DNA from: Alphaproteobacteria bacterium
GTDB lineage: Bacteria; Pseudomonadota; Alphaproteobacteria; Rhizobiales; Aestuariivirgaceae
Assembly: GCA_028868695.1 (NCBI GenBank)
Contig: JAGWTZ010000001.1
Span: 1 to 64,000 of the forward strand
Direction: 5' to 3'
Length of the DNA stretch: 64,000 nt
Below, in pieces: positions 1-9,811 of this stretch. The notes under the pieces were generated by a model. The model did no database searches. It worked only from the letters and a program-made list of their open reading frames with translations, and was not told where the DNA came from. Both the position numbers and the translations under genes were made by a program. Numbering within the stretch: position 1 is the first letter of the stretch; the number at the start of each line of letters is the position of its first letter.

Positions 1-77
1 CGCAGATGCTCTTCCTCGCCGTCCGGGCATTGCATGGTGTAGGGCCGGTCGGCCACGGTGACGACAACATTCGCCAT
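1..77 (-). CDS. zapA: Cell division protein ZapA, N-terminal fragment
   Basis: Only the first 25 codons are inside the window; the gene continues past the left edge. Translation from the ATG at 77 begins MANVVVTVADRPYTMQCPDG, which matches the start of alphaproteobacterial ZapA, a small cytoplasmic protein that binds FtsZ and bundles Z-ring filaments. The DUF4164 coiled-coil gene lies 5 bases upstream on the same strand, a pairing common in Hyphomicrobiales. Identity rests on the N-terminal sequence and the neighbour only. Confidence 0.75.
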   Translation of the reverse strand, partial: MANVVVTVADRPYTMQCPDGEEEHL

Positions 78-82
78 CTGCC

Positions 83-367
83 TCAAGCCCCGCTGTTGGA
101 ATGCAGCACGGAGCGGATGCGCCCCATCGCCGTGTCGATCTTGCCGGCGGCCTGTTTCGAGGTGTCCACCAGCTCAGCCGCCTTCTGGCGCACCTGGCTC
201 AGCTGTTCTTGCAGCTTCACATGGTCGCGCTGCGCCGTCTCCGAGCCGGTGACGGCGGCTTTCAGGCGTTGCTTTTCTTCAACATGGGCGCGGGTGGCCG
301 TTTCGAACAGGCCCAATGCCCGCTCAAAACGCGCGAAAGCCGCGTCCAGCTTGTTGATCTCAGTCAT
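83..367 (-). CDS. DUF4164-type coiled-coil protein
   Basis: A 94-residue, highly charged protein with no signal peptide or membrane segment. Heptad-like spacing of Leu/Ala with many Glu, Lys and Gln residues over about residues 5-75 predicts one long coiled coil. Proteins of this size and composition (DUF4164) sit directly upstream of zapA in many Hyphomicrobiales. The 5-base gap implies one transcript. By context it may act with ZapA at the division ring, but that is inference and no biochemical role is established from this sequence. Confidence 0.7.
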   Translation of the reverse strand: MTEINKLDAAFARFERALGLFETATRAHVEEKQRLKAAVTGSETAQRDHVKLQEQLSQVRQKAAELVDTSKQAAGKIDTAMGRIRSVLHSNSGA

Positions 368-524
368 CCTTGCCCGTCCTCAGCACCGGCCCTGTGCCAA
401 TCCGCCCCAACTTGGCCGATTTCCCTTTTAGCACAGAACCTTGCCCCGCATAACTGATTCTTGAGGCTAGCAATACCTGCTAACTGTGGTTCTTGCTGTG
501 GCATTGCAACCACAATGCAGCCGA

Positions 525-552
525 TTGACAGGAAATTCCCGGCTGATATGGA
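525..552 (+). promoter_or_regulatory. Candidate sigma-70 promoter of tkt
   Basis: TTGACA at 525-530 is followed after 16 bases by TATGGA at 547-552. It is the only good -35 match in the 250-base divergent gap between the DUF4164 gene and tkt, and would give a leader of about 70 bases. The -10 box is weak. Confidence 0.4.
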
Positions 553-580
553 GAATTGATGGCGCGAAAGGGCGTGCCAC

Positions 581-604
581 GCCTGCGCTGAGCAGGCCTT
601 TTCT
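581..604 (+). terminator. Intrinsic-terminator-like hairpin in the tkt leader
   Basis: GCCTGC at 581-586 pairs with GCAGGC at 592-597 around a 5-base loop, and CTTTTCT follows. It lies between the candidate promoter and the tkt start codon, so it could be an attenuator. The stem is only six pairs, so it may be weak. Confidence 0.4.
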
Positions 605-631
605 CCGTCCTCCCCCATGCCTGAGGTTCCC

Positions 632-2611
632 ATGTCTGACGCTGCCGCCGTTTCACCCCGCATCATGGCCAATGCCATCCGCGCCCTGTCGATGGACGCG
701 GTGCAAAAAGCCAATTCCGGCCATCCCGGCCTGCCCATGGGGGCGGCCGATGCGGCAACGGCGCTCTATTCGCAAGTGTTGAAGTTTGATGCCTCCGCCC
801 CCCACTGGCCGGACAGGGACCGTTTCGTCCTCTCGGCCGGCCATGGTTCCATGCTGCTCTATTCGCTGCTGTACCTCACCGGCTACAGCGACATGACGAT
901 CGACCAGATCAAGAATTTCCGCCAATGGGGTTCAATCACCGCGGGCCACCCGGAATACGGCCACGCCACTGGCATTGAAGTGACCACCGGCCCCCTGGGC
1001 CAGGGCATCGCCCATGCCGTGGGCATGGCCATGGCCGAGCGCCACCTCAATGCCCGCTTCGGCGACGAGCTCGTCAACCACAAGACCTATGTGCTGGCGG
1101 GCGATGGTTGCCTCATGGAAGGCATCAGCCAGGAAGCCCTGGCGCTGGCCGGCCACCTGGCGCTCAAGAACCTCATCGTGCTGTGGGACGACAACGGCAT
1201 CACCATCGACGGCAAGGTGGGCATGTCGGATTCAACCGACCAGCTCGCCCGCTTCGCCGCTTCCGGCTGGGCCACCACGCGTGTTGATGGCATGGATCAG
1301 GCCGCGGTTCTCGCCGCCCTGCAGGCCGCGCAGAATTCCTCAAAGCCCACGCTGATCGCTTGCAAGACCATCATCGGTTTCGGCGCCCCCAACAAGCAGG
1401 GCACCAATGGCGCGCATGGCTCGCCGCTGGGCCCCGATGAAATCGCCAAGGCCCGGGAGACCTTGGGCTGGAGCTATCCGCCCTTTGTGGTTCCCAATGA
1501 AATCATCTCCGCCTGGCGCGCCGTGGGTTCGCGCGGCAAGCAGGCCCGCGAGGCCTGGGAAGCCCGCCTCGCCGCCCACCCCAAGCGCGCCGAGTTTGAG
1601 CGCATCACTGCCGGCACCCTGCCGGAAAACCTTGATGCGGTGATCGCCGAATACAAGAAAACTCTCGCCGCCAACCCGCCGGCCCTGGCCACCCGCGCTT
1701 CCTCGCAGAATGCCTTGAACATCATCAATCCGGTGGTGACGGAAGCCATGGGCGGCTCGGCCGATCTCACCCATTCCAACAACACCAACTCGAAGGACCA
1801 GAAAACCTTCTCGCCCTTCGATTACGGCGGCTCCTATGTCTATTACGGCATCCGTGAGCATGGCATGGCCGCGGCCATCAACGGCATGGCGCTGCATGGC
1901 GGTGTTGTGCCCTATGGCGGCACCTTCATGTGCTTCACCGATTATTGCCGTCCGTCGATCCGCCTCGCCGCGCTGATGGGCATCCGCTCCATCTTCGTGA
2001 TGACGCATGACTCAATCGGCCTCGGCGAGGATGGGCCAACCCACCAGCCGGTGGAACATCTGGCGGCGCTGCGTGTGATCCCCAACCTTGTCACCTTCCG
2101 CCCCTGTGACGCCACCGAGGCGGTGGAATGCTGGCAAGCCGCGCTGGAAATGCCCAAGACACCCAGCATCCTCGTGCTCACCCGCCAGAAGCTGAAGCCC
2201 GCGCGCCTCAAGTTCTCGGCCAAGAACCTCTGCCGCCTCGGCGCTTATGAGGTTGCCGAATCCGCCAAGAAGGCCAAGGCCGTGATCTTCGCTTCAGGCT
2301 CTGAAGTGGAAATCGCCATGGCCGCCAAGGCCGAGCTGGACAAGAAGGGCACGCCCACCCGCGTGGTGTCGGTTCCGTCCATGGAACTCTTCGAGAAGCA
2401 ATCCAAGGCCTACAAGGCCAAGGTGCTGGGCACCGAGAAAATCCGCATCGCCATCGAGGCCGGCGTGAAAACCGGCTGGGAAAAATTCATCGGCAGCGAC
2501 GGCCACTTCGTCGGGATGACAGGCTTCGGCGCTTCCGCCCCGGCCGAAATCCTCTACGAAAAATTCGGCATCACGGCCAAGGCGGCGGTGAAGGCGGCGT
2601 CAGGCAAATAA
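632..2611 (+). CDS. tkt: Transketolase
   Basis: A 659-residue cytosolic thiamine-diphosphate enzyme that moves two-carbon ketol units between sugar phosphates in the pentose phosphate pathway. Visible hallmarks are [13 protein letters not shown] near the N-terminus, the TPP/Mg2+ motif GDGCLMEG with its downstream Asn, the acceptor-domain stretch [19 protein letters not shown], and [15 protein letters not shown]. Length matches the family (about 660). The ATG at 632 is preferred over the in-frame ATG at 617 because GAGG lies 5 bases upstream and the protein then begins [10 protein letters not shown] as in relatives. In related genomes gap usually follows; here it does not. Confidence 0.95.
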   Translation: MSDAAAVSPRIMANAIRALSMDAVQKANSGHPGLPMGAADAATALYSQVLKFDASAPHWPDRDRFVLSAGHGSMLLYSLLYLTGYSDMTIDQIKNFRQWGSITAGHPEYGHATGIEVTTGPLGQGIAHAVGMAMAERHLNARFGDELVNHKTYVLAGDGCLMEGISQEALALAGHLALKNLIVLWDDNGITIDGKVGMSDSTDQLARFAASGWATTRVDGMDQAAVLAALQAAQNSSKPTLIACKTIIGFGAPNKQGTNGAHGSPLGPDEIAKARETLGWSYPPFVVPNEIISAWRAVGSRGKQAREAWEARLAAHPKRAEFERITAGTLPENLDAVIAEYKKTLAANPPALATRASSQNALNIINPVVTEAMGGSADLTHSNNTNSKDQKTFSPFDYGGSYVYYGIREHGMAAAINGMALHGGVVPYGGTFMCFTDYCRPSIRLAALMGIRSIFVMTHDSIGLGEDGPTHQPVEHLAALRVIPNLVTFRPCDATEAVECWQAALEMPKTPSILVLTRQKLKPARLKFSAKNLCRLGAYEVAESAKKAKAVIFASGSEVEIAMAAKAELDKKGTPTRVVSVPSMELFEKQSKAYKAKVLGTEKIRIAIEAGVKTGWEKFIGSDGHFVGMTGFGASAPAEILYEKFGITAKAAVKAASGK

Positions 2612-2620
2612 TCCACTTAT

Positions 2621-2653
2621 TCTCCATCGGCGTGCCTCGCGCGCCGATGGAGA
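2621..2653. terminator. Hairpin between convergent tkt and the PhnA-like gene
   Basis: A perfect 12-base-pair stem, 2621-2632 against 2642-2653, starts 9 bases after the tkt stop and ends 8 bases from the stop of the opposing gene. There is no U-tract on either strand, so it may protect 3' ends or slow polymerase rather than act as a classical terminator. Confidence 0.5.
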
Positions 2654-2661
2654 CCTGTGGT

Positions 2662-2880
2662 TCACGCCTTCTTCAGAAACTCCGTCCGCAACACCAGGCC
2701 TTTCACCTTCTCGTGGCGGCAATCCACTTCATCGGGGTTGCCCGTCAGCCTGATGCCCTTGATCATCGTGCCGCGCTTCAGCGTCACGTTGGCGCCCTTC
2801 ACTTTCAAATCCTTGATCAGGGTGACGTTGTCGCCATCCTTGAGTTCGTTGCCGTTGCTGTCGCGCACTGTGTCCGTCAT
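2662..2880 (-). CDS. PhnA-domain (YjdM-like) small protein
   Basis: A 72-residue protein starting MTDTVRDSNGNELKDGDNVT, matching the C-terminal PhnA/YjdM domain, a small SH3-like beta barrel. Family members named PhnA were linked to the phosphonate operon only by position, and the C-P lyase genes are absent here. The N-terminal zinc-ribbon of full-length YjdM is missing, as in many alphaproteobacterial versions. The start is set by AGGAGA just upstream of the ATG at 2880. Its cellular role is not known. Confidence 0.75.
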   Translation of the reverse strand: MTDTVRDSNGNELKDGDNVTLIKDLKVKGANVTLKRGTMIKGIRLTGNPDEVDCRHEKVKGLVLRTEFLKKA

Positions 2881-2947
2881 GGGAATCTCCTGCCTCGCCT
2901 GCCTATGCCGCCTCAAGGCGCGGCGCGCAAGCAGCCAAGGCCCGCAG

Positions 2948-3550
2948 TCAATCCGCCAGCACTTTATTGCACACGGCGCTCACCAGCTGCAGGCCGTTGC
3001 GCAGCAGCCGCCTGTCCAGCAGCACATCCTCGCCGCCGAAACTGAGCCACAGCCTGTCCGGCCGCAGGTAACTCCCGGCATCGCCGCTATCCATCATCTC
3101 CCCGCCAAGCCGGGCAAGGCTGATGGCCGCCCAAGGCAGCTCCCTGCCGCCCACCGCAAGCCCTGCCTCGCTGGCCACCACGCGCGTGCCGGGCGGCGGG
3201 CCGGCCTTTGCCGATTCCGCAAGCTGCGGCCCAAGCCGGGCGCTGCGCCGCGCGGCGATGCGCCAGGCCAGCCCCACAAAGCCCGCCACCGGCAGGAACA
3301 CCAGCCCGGCATAAACCGTGAAGGAATCCGCCGCCATAATTTCCAGAACCGCAAACACCGCGAGGCACATGGCGACGAGAAGGCCCATGATGATGTTCAC
3401 AACGCGTGCCCGGCGGCCAACGCCGCCCATGCCTTCGGCCACGCTCAGCGCCGTTCCCTCGCAAGGGTAGGCGGCGCGCAGCTTGCCCATCCGCTTGCGG
3501 TCCTTGGCCGTGAAAGGGCGGGGCGCCTTGCCGTCAACGATGATGTCCAT
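2948..3550 (-). CDS. Membrane protein of unknown function
   Basis: A 200-residue protein whose family was not recognised. Two adjacent hydrophobic segments at about residues 50-70 and 76-95 (around IIMGLLVAMCLAVFAVLEIM and AGLVFLPVAGFVGLAWRI) suggest a two-helix membrane anchor. The soluble C-terminal half contains a Trp-rich stretch, LPWAAISLARLGG, and ends at NKVLAD. The arrangement resembles small YcxB-like or PH-domain-like membrane proteins, which is speculative. The start at 3550 (MDIIVDGKAPRP) is preferred because GAGG precedes it. It follows the PhnA-like gene's upstream side by 67 bases on the same strand. Confidence 0.6.
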   Translation of the reverse strand: MDIIVDGKAPRPFTAKDRKRMGKLRAAYPCEGTALSVAEGMGGVGRRARVVNIIMGLLVAMCLAVFAVLEIMAADSFTVYAGLVFLPVAGFVGLAWRIAARRSARLGPQLAESAKAGPPPGTRVVASEAGLAVGGRELPWAAISLARLGGEMMDSGDAGSYLRPDRLWLSFGGEDVLLDRRLLRNGLQLVSAVCNKVLAD

Positions 3551-3670
3551 GTGAACCTCGTTCCTGCCCCCCAAGCCTAGCGCGGAATGAGGCCCGGTGC
3601 CTAGCCGCGGCGCTTGCCCAAAGGCGCGCTTTGATGTACGCCCCTCACCAATTCAAATCAGGAGCCTCCC

Positions 3671-4855
<1,185 letters not shown>

Positions 4856-5422
4856 ATGCCCGCGCGTTATTTCCTCATCGCCCCGAAGGACCTGCCCGCC
4901 AGCGAAGTGACGGCCTGCGCCGCGGCTGCTTGCGCGGCGGGTGATTGCGCCTCCATCGTGCTGCATGAAAGCGCCAGGCTGGAGGATGTGCAGGCCCTGC
5001 AGGCCTTGGGCCTTGCCGTGCTCATCGCCGATGTTGAGCCACGCATCGTCTCGCGCCTGAAGGCCGATGGCCTGCACCTCACCCACACCGAGCACAACCT
5101 GCTGGATTTGCGCATGTCGCTGCCCAAGGATGCCATGGTCGGGCTGGATTGCGGCACCTCGCGCCACCAGGCCATGGAGGCGGCAGAGCAGGGCGCTGAT
5201 TACGTGGGCTTCCGCCAGAAGGCCCAGACCGGCGGTGAGCCGCTGGTGAAATGGTGGAACGATCTCGCCGAAATCCCCGCCATTCCGCTGGATGCCGCAA
5301 CCGCCGCCGAAGCCACAATTCTGGCCAAACAATCCGATTTCATTCGCCCCGCAGACGAGATGTGGCAAAATCCCGCCGCAGCGACTCGTGTGCTCACGGA
5401 ACTGAATGAAAAGTTGAAATGA
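4856..5422 (+). CDS. Thiamine phosphate synthase-like TIM-barrel protein
   Basis: A 188-residue protein resembling ThiE/TenI. ADVEPRIVSRLKADGLHLT aligns with the NDR...GADGVHL region of ThiE, and GLDCGTSRHQAMEAAEQG followed by ADYVGF aligns with the GxSxH...GADYVG strand. The pyrophosphate-binding residues of true ThiE and the C-terminal GGI and G(V/I)AVVSAI strands are not evident, so catalysis as ThiE is doubtful. Such degenerate copies are seen downstream of fba or pgk in related bacteria. It starts directly after the pgk stop and its own stop overlaps the next ATG (ATGA), so all three genes are translationally linked. Confidence 0.65.
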   Translation: MPARYFLIAPKDLPASEVTACAAAACAAGDCASIVLHESARLEDVQALQALGLAVLIADVEPRIVSRLKADGLHLTHTEHNLLDLRMSLPKDAMVGLDCGTSRHQAMEAAEQGADYVGFRQKAQTGGEPLVKWWNDLAEIPAIPLDAATAAEATILAKQSDFIRPADEMWQNPAAATRVLTELNEKLK

Positions 5423-6342
5423 AACTTGGCCACCTTTTTCTTGCCCTAAGCCTGCTCTCCACCCCCGTCTTCGCCCAGGCGCCGCCGCCCGCCAGCTTTG
5501 AAGAGGCGCAAAGCCTGTTCCAGGACAAGAACTACGCCGAAGCCAAGAAGATCGCCGACAACTGGGCCGAAAAGGGAGATGCCCGCGCCTTCCTCATGCT
5601 CGGCAGCATTGCCCAGCTCGGCCTCGGCGTGGAAGTGGATTTGAAGCAGGCCCAGCTTTGGTATCAGAAGGGTGCCGACAAGGGCGATGCCGATTGTGAA
5701 CTGGCCCTCGCCATGCTGCTGATCACCGGCAGCGGCAAGAAGCCCAATGTGGTGGACGGCGCACCCTGGCTGCAGAAGGCGGCCGAGGCCGGCAACGTCA
5801 AGGCCCAGTATAATCTCGGCCTCTATTACACTGGCCTTTATGGCACTGAGTCCGATTGGCCAAATGCTGCCAAGTGGTTCACTGCCGCGGCCCAGAAGGG
5901 CAACCCCCGCGCCCAATATAACCTTGCCCTCTTGCATCTTGATGGCAAGGGCGTGGACAAGGATCAGGTCAAGGCGGCCGAGCTTCTCTCCAAGGCCGCC
6001 GTGCAGGGCATGCCCGAAGCGGCGGTGGAATATGGCGTGATGGTGTTCCGCGGCGAAGGCGTGCAGAAGGATGAAGCTCTGGGCGCCAAGTGGCTGCTGG
6101 TCGCCGCCCAGCATGGCAATGCCGTGGCGCAAAACCGCCTGGCGCGCATTCTGGCGCTGGGTGTGCCCGGCGTGCCGCAAGACCCGATCGAGGCCATGAA
6201 ATGGAACCTCATCGCCAAGAAGGCCGGGCGTGGCGATGTCGAGCTTGATGCCGCCGCCGAGAAGGCAGACCCCGGCATGCTCAAGGATGCCCAGGACCGC
6301 GCCGCCCGCTTCAAGCCGCTGCCAGACCCCACGGCCCAGTAG
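5419..6342 (+). CDS. Secreted Sel1-repeat protein
   Basis: A 307-residue protein with a clear signal peptide (MKLGHLFLALSLLSTPVFAQ, cleavage after FAQ), then about six Sel1-like 36-residue repeats such as GDARAFLMLGSIAQLGLGVE, GNPRAQYNLALLHLDGKGVD and GNAVAQNRLARILALGVPG. Sel1/TPR solenoids bind other proteins, so a periplasmic scaffold role is plausible but the partner is unknown. It is the third gene of the pgk operon through an ATGA overlap. A second Sel1 protein in this window (13374-14726) belongs to a different locus. Confidence 0.8.
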   Translation: MKLGHLFLALSLLSTPVFAQAPPPASFEEAQSLFQDKNYAEAKKIADNWAEKGDARAFLMLGSIAQLGLGVEVDLKQAQLWYQKGADKGDADCELALAMLLITGSGKKPNVVDGAPWLQKAAEAGNVKAQYNLGLYYTGLYGTESDWPNAAKWFTAAAQKGNPRAQYNLALLHLDGKGVDKDQVKAAELLSKAAVQGMPEAAVEYGVMVFRGEGVQKDEALGAKWLLVAAQHGNAVAQNRLARILALGVPGVPQDPIEAMKWNLIAKKAGRGDVELDAAAEKADPGMLKDAQDRAARFKPLPDPTAQ

Positions 6343-6351
6343 GCCCATTTC

Positions 6352-6380
6352 TCATCCTTCCCCCGGCAGGGGAAGGGTGA
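6352..6380. terminator. Inverted repeat after the pgk operon
   Basis: TCATCCTTCCCC at 6352-6363 pairs with GGGGAAGGGTGA at 6369-6380 (one G-T pair) around a 5-base loop, 10 bases after the Sel1 stop. There is no U-tract, so it may be a 3'-end hairpin or a dispersed repeat element. Confidence 0.45.
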
Positions 6381-6420
6381 TAAGGGCTGGCCAAAACCCA
6401 TTCCTGAAAGAGCATTCACC

Positions 6421-7218
6421 TTGTCCACCACCCCCATCATGACCGTCATGATCGCCGCCATCCGCAAAGCCGCCCGCGGCGTGCAGCGTGACTATGGCGA
6501 AGTTTCCGGCCTGCAGGTTTCCGTGAAGGGCCCGGCGGATTTCGTCACCGCCTCCGACAAGAAGGCCGAAAAGGTGCTGCGTGAAGAGCTGGCCAAGGCC
6601 CGCCCCACCTATGGCTTTTTGGGCGAGGAAGAGGGCGAGACCAAGGGCCAGGACCCCGACCACCGCTGGATCATCGACCCCATCGACGGCACCTTCAACT
6701 TCATGCATGCCCTGCCGCTCTTTGCCCTCACCATCGCGCTCGAGCGCAAGGGCGAGATCGTGGCCGGCGTCACCTACAATCCGGTCACGGACGAGCTGTT
6801 CCACGCCGAAAAGGGCAGTGGCGCCTTCTTCAACAACAAGCGAATGCGGGTGGGCGCAAGGCGCGAGCTTTCCGAAAGCATGGTCTTCTGCGGCCTGCCC
6901 AACCGCGCCGACAAAACCCATGACATCCAGCGCAAGGAACTGGCGGTGATGCAAACCCGCTGCGCCGGCCTGCGCGCCCTGGGTTCAACCGCTCTCGACA
7001 TGGCCTACACCGCCATGGGCCGCCTCGATGGCGGCTGGACCCACGGCCTGAAGCCCTGGGACATGGCGGCCGGCATCCTCTTCATCCGTGAAAGCGGCGG
7101 CTTCGTGCATGGCCTGAAGGGCGAGGCCAACCCCCTGAACAGCGGCGGCTATGTCTGCGGCAATGTTGACCTGCTGCCGCAAATCAAGGCCGCGCTGGAA
7201 GAAGCCAAGAAGATTTAG
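6421..7218 (+). CDS. suhB: Inositol-1-monophosphatase family protein (SuhB-like)
   Basis: A 265-residue Mg2+-dependent phosphatase of the IMPase/FIG superfamily. Metal-ligand motifs are present: the acidic FLGEEEGE, DPIDGTFNF, and the C-terminal HGLKPWDMAAG. The likely substrate is inositol monophosphate, although family members also act on other sugar phosphates and SuhB has a separate role in rRNA transcription in enterobacteria. The start is uncertain: a TTG at 6421 keeps the usual N-terminus, while an ATG at 6439 is also in frame; neither has a strong ribosome-binding site. Confidence 0.85.
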   Translation: MSTTPIMTVMIAAIRKAARGVQRDYGEVSGLQVSVKGPADFVTASDKKAEKVLREELAKARPTYGFLGEEEGETKGQDPDHRWIIDPIDGTFNFMHALPLFALTIALERKGEIVAGVTYNPVTDELFHAEKGSGAFFNNKRMRVGARRELSESMVFCGLPNRADKTHDIQRKELAVMQTRCAGLRALGSTALDMAYTAMGRLDGGWTHGLKPWDMAAGILFIRESGGFVHGLKGEANPLNSGGYVCGNVDLLPQIKAALEEAKKI

Positions 7219-7253
7219 AACAGAGACTCTTTACCTTGAGGCTTTTCAAGTAT

Positions 7254-7281
7254 CGTCATTCCCGCTTTCACGGGAATGACG
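7254..7281. terminator. Perfect hairpin between convergent genes
   Basis: CGTCATTCCCG at 7254-7264 is followed by a 6-base loop and its exact reverse complement at 7271-7281, then TTT. It lies between the convergent suhB-like and TPR genes and probably works as a bidirectional terminator. The GTCATTCCCG core also resembles a common dispersed palindrome. Confidence 0.55.
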
Positions 7282-7318
7282 TTTCAAGAAGTGGTTGAGT
7301 TAAGGTAGATCGCGCCGC

Positions 7319-7894
7319 CTAAAGCTCCGGCTGCGCTTTCTCCATTTCCTGCACGGCGTCTTTCAGCCCGGGGATGAACGGGTCAATCGCCAGCGCGTCC
7401 TTCATCGCGGCCAGCGCTTCGGCGTTCTTGCCTTGCGCGCGCAAGATGGCGCCCTTGCCGGAAAGGGCGCCGAAGTGGCGCGGCTCCATCGCCAGAACCT
7501 TGTCCACGTCAGCCAGAGATTCCTTGAACTTGCCTTCCACGAAATAAAGCGTGGCGCGGCGGTTCCAGGCTTCCATGAATTCGGGGTGCTCCTGCACCAG
7601 CTGGTCCAGCATCGGCCCGGCTGATTTGAAATCGCCAATCTGCAGCGCCAGGCTCGCCTTGGCGAGGGCTTCAACCGCGTCGTCGGAATTGTCGTGGGAC
7701 CAGATGGCGCGGATCTTGGTTTCAAGCACCTGCGCCTCACTGGCGTTTTGCGTTTCATGCAGCGTGCCGAACAGCTGGTCCAGCGCCTGGGCATAGCCCG
7801 CACGGCCCGGGGCCTGCGAAGGTGCGGCAGTCTGCGCGGCCGCGGGCAGGGCCAGCAGGGCAAGGACGAGAAGGCTGGGGAGGCCGAAGCGCAT
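7319..7894 (-). CDS. Exported TPR-repeat protein
   Basis: A 191-residue protein with a signal peptide (MRFGLPSLLVLALLALPAAA, cleaved about AAAQ) and a C-terminal run of tetratricopeptide units, for example FMEAWNRRATLYFVEGKFKE, SLADVDKVLAMEPRHFGALS and GKGAILRAQGKNAEALAAMK. TPR proteins of this kind mediate protein contacts in the periplasm; the partner is not evident. The start at 7894 is chosen because it places the signal peptide at the N-terminus. Confidence 0.75.
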   Translation of the reverse strand: MRFGLPSLLVLALLALPAAAQTAAPSQAPGRAGYAQALDQLFGTLHETQNASEAQVLETKIRAIWSHDNSDDAVEALAKASLALQIGDFKSAGPMLDQLVQEHPEFMEAWNRRATLYFVEGKFKESLADVDKVLAMEPRHFGALSGKGAILRAQGKNAEALAAMKDALAIDPFIPGLKDAVQEMEKAQPEL

Positions 7895-8022
7895 GGCGGC
7901 AATCCTAACAGCCTGTCCATCCGGGCGCACATCAAATGATTGTTATGCGCAGCGCGCACTTGCCGTGCCTGCCAATCCGGCGTGTAATGCGAAGCTTCGG
8001 CGCCCAACAGGAGTGTGTGACC

Positions 8023-9780
8023 ATGACCACCTGCCACCGTGTTGCCTTGCTGGCCCTGGCCAGCGTCTTTGCCTTCACGCCGCCCGGCCGCGCCGTCACC
8101 CGCCAGCCGGTGGCTGCCGATCACGCCATGGTGGTGACATCGCAACACCTCGCCACCGATGTGGGCGTGGAGATTTTGAAGAAGGGCGGAAACGCCGTCG
8201 ATGCCGCCGTGGCCGTGGGCTATGCGCTGGCCGTCACCAATCCCTGCTGCGGCAATATCGGCGGCGGGGGCTTTGCCACGCTGCACTTGGCCGATGGCAA
8301 GGATGTGTTCCTGAACTTCCGCGAAAAGGCCCCCGGTGCCTCCACGGAAAAAATGTTCCTCGACAAGGATGGCAATGTGGTGCCGGATTTGAGCCTGAAG
8401 GGCTATCTCGCCGCCGGCGTGCCGGGCACGGTTCTGGGCCTTGATACGCTGCTGCAGAAATATGGCTCGATGAAGCGCGAGGATGTGATGGCCCCGGCCA
8501 TCAAGCTGGCGGAGCAGGGCTTCACCCTCAATCAGGGCGATGTCGACATCCTCAACACCTCGGTCAAGGATTTCGCCACCCAGCCCAATGTGGCGGCCGT
8601 CTTCCTGCATGATGGCAAGCCCTGGAACGTGGGCGATCTCTTCGTGCAGAAGAATCTTGCCGCCTCCCTGAAGCAAATCGCCACTCAAGGGCCGGATGCC
8701 TTCTACAAGGGCCCCATTGCCGATGCGCTGGTGGATGCCAATGCCAAGAATGGCGGCATCCTCACCAAGGATGATCTCGCCAAATACACGGTGCAGGAGC
8801 TCGATCCCATTCGCTGCAATTATCGCGGCTTTGATCTCATCTCCGCCCCGCCGCCCAGTTCCGGCGGAACGGCAATCTGCGAAATCCTCAACATCCTGAA
8901 GGGCTATGACATGGCGGCGCTCGGCTTCCATTCCGCCGCCGGCGTCCACAACATGGTGGAAGCCATGCGCCACACCTATGTGGACCGCAACTTCACGCTG
9001 GGAGACCCTGACTTCGTGAAGAACCCCATAACGAAGCTCCTCTCGGATGATCACGCCGCCGCCATCCGCGCCAAGATTGATCCCGCCAAGGCCACGCCCT
9101 CGAAGGAGGTGCAGCCCGGCGTTGCCCCGCATGAGGGCGACCAGACCACCCATTATTCCATCGTCGATGAAAAGGGCGATGCCGTCTCCGTCACCTACAC
9201 CATCAACGCGCTGTTCGGTGCCAAGGTGATGGCGGGAGACACCGGCTTCTTCCTCAATGACGAGATGGATGATTTCACCACCAAGCCCGGCGTGCCCAAC
9301 CTCTTTGGCCTTGTGCAGGGCACAACCAACGTGATCGCCCCCGGCAAGCGCCCGCTCAGTTCGATGAGCCCCACAATCGTCACCAAGGCGGGCAAGCCCT
9401 TCATGGTGCTGGGCAGCCCCGGCGGCTCGCGCATCATCACCATCACGCTCGAAACCTTCATGAATGTGGTGGATTACGGCATGAACATGCAGGAAGCCGT
9501 GGATGCCCCGCGCATCCATCATCAATGGCTGCCCGATGAAGTGGCGGTGGAACCCTTCGCCCTCTCGCCAGATACGGCCAAGCTGCTCACCGACATGGGC
9601 TACACCCTCAAGACCCAATCGCCTTGGGGTGCAGCCGAAGTGATCCTCGTTGGCCCTCCGGCGGATGCCGCCGCGGCCTCCTCCGGCAATGATGCCATGG
9701 CGGCTTCTAAGCCCGTGCCCGGCAGGCTTTACGGCGCCCATGATGACAGAAGGCCAGCAGGTGCGGCGGCAGGCTATTGA
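8023..9780 (+). CDS. ggt: Gamma-glutamyltransferase (gamma-glutamyltranspeptidase)
   Basis: A 585-residue N-terminal-nucleophile hydrolase that is exported and self-cleaves into two subunits; it transfers or hydrolyses the gamma-glutamyl group of glutathione in the periplasm. A signal peptide spans about residues 1-27. The autoprocessing site is visible as GDQTTHYSIVDEKGDAVSVT, with the catalytic Thr at the head of TTHYS, followed by the conserved LLNDEMDDF-like FFLNDEMDDF and the PLSSMSPTIV oxyanion region. AGGAG sits 9 bases before the ATG at 8023. The next gene downstream on the + strand is a secreted glutathione peroxidase, a possible link in glutathione metabolism. Confidence 0.93.
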   Translation: MTTCHRVALLALASVFAFTPPGRAVTRQPVAADHAMVVTSQHLATDVGVEILKKGGNAVDAAVAVGYALAVTNPCCGNIGGGGFATLHLADGKDVFLNFREKAPGASTEKMFLDKDGNVVPDLSLKGYLAAGVPGTVLGLDTLLQKYGSMKREDVMAPAIKLAEQGFTLNQGDVDILNTSVKDFATQPNVAAVFLHDGKPWNVGDLFVQKNLAASLKQIATQGPDAFYKGPIADALVDANAKNGGILTKDDLAKYTVQELDPIRCNYRGFDLISAPPPSSGGTAICEILNILKGYDMAALGFHSAAGVHNMVEAMRHTYVDRNFTLGDPDFVKNPITKLLSDDHAAAIRAKIDPAKATPSKEVQPGVAPHEGDQTTHYSIVDEKGDAVSVTYTINALFGAKVMAGDTGFFLNDEMDDFTTKPGVPNLFGLVQGTTNVIAPGKRPLSSMSPTIVTKAGKPFMVLGSPGGSRIITITLETFMNVVDYGMNMQEAVDAPRIHHQWLPDEVAVEPFALSPDTAKLLTDMGYTLKTQSPWGAAEVILVGPPADAAAASSGNDAMAASKPVPGRLYGAHDDRRPAGAAAGY

Positions 9781-9811
9781 GCCCGGCCACGTGCAATGTT
9801 GGGGTTAAAGC

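Noticed and set aside
4856-5422. Calling the ThiE-like gene thiE
   Set aside because: Pyrophosphate-binding and C-terminal strand motifs of true ThiE are not evident, so only a family-level name is given.
7402-9741. A 779-codon open frame on the minus strand across the TPR and gamma-glutamyltransferase genes
   Set aside because: The sense-strand Ggt has all catalytic motifs; the antisense product is a His/Gly-rich shadow of high-GC codons.
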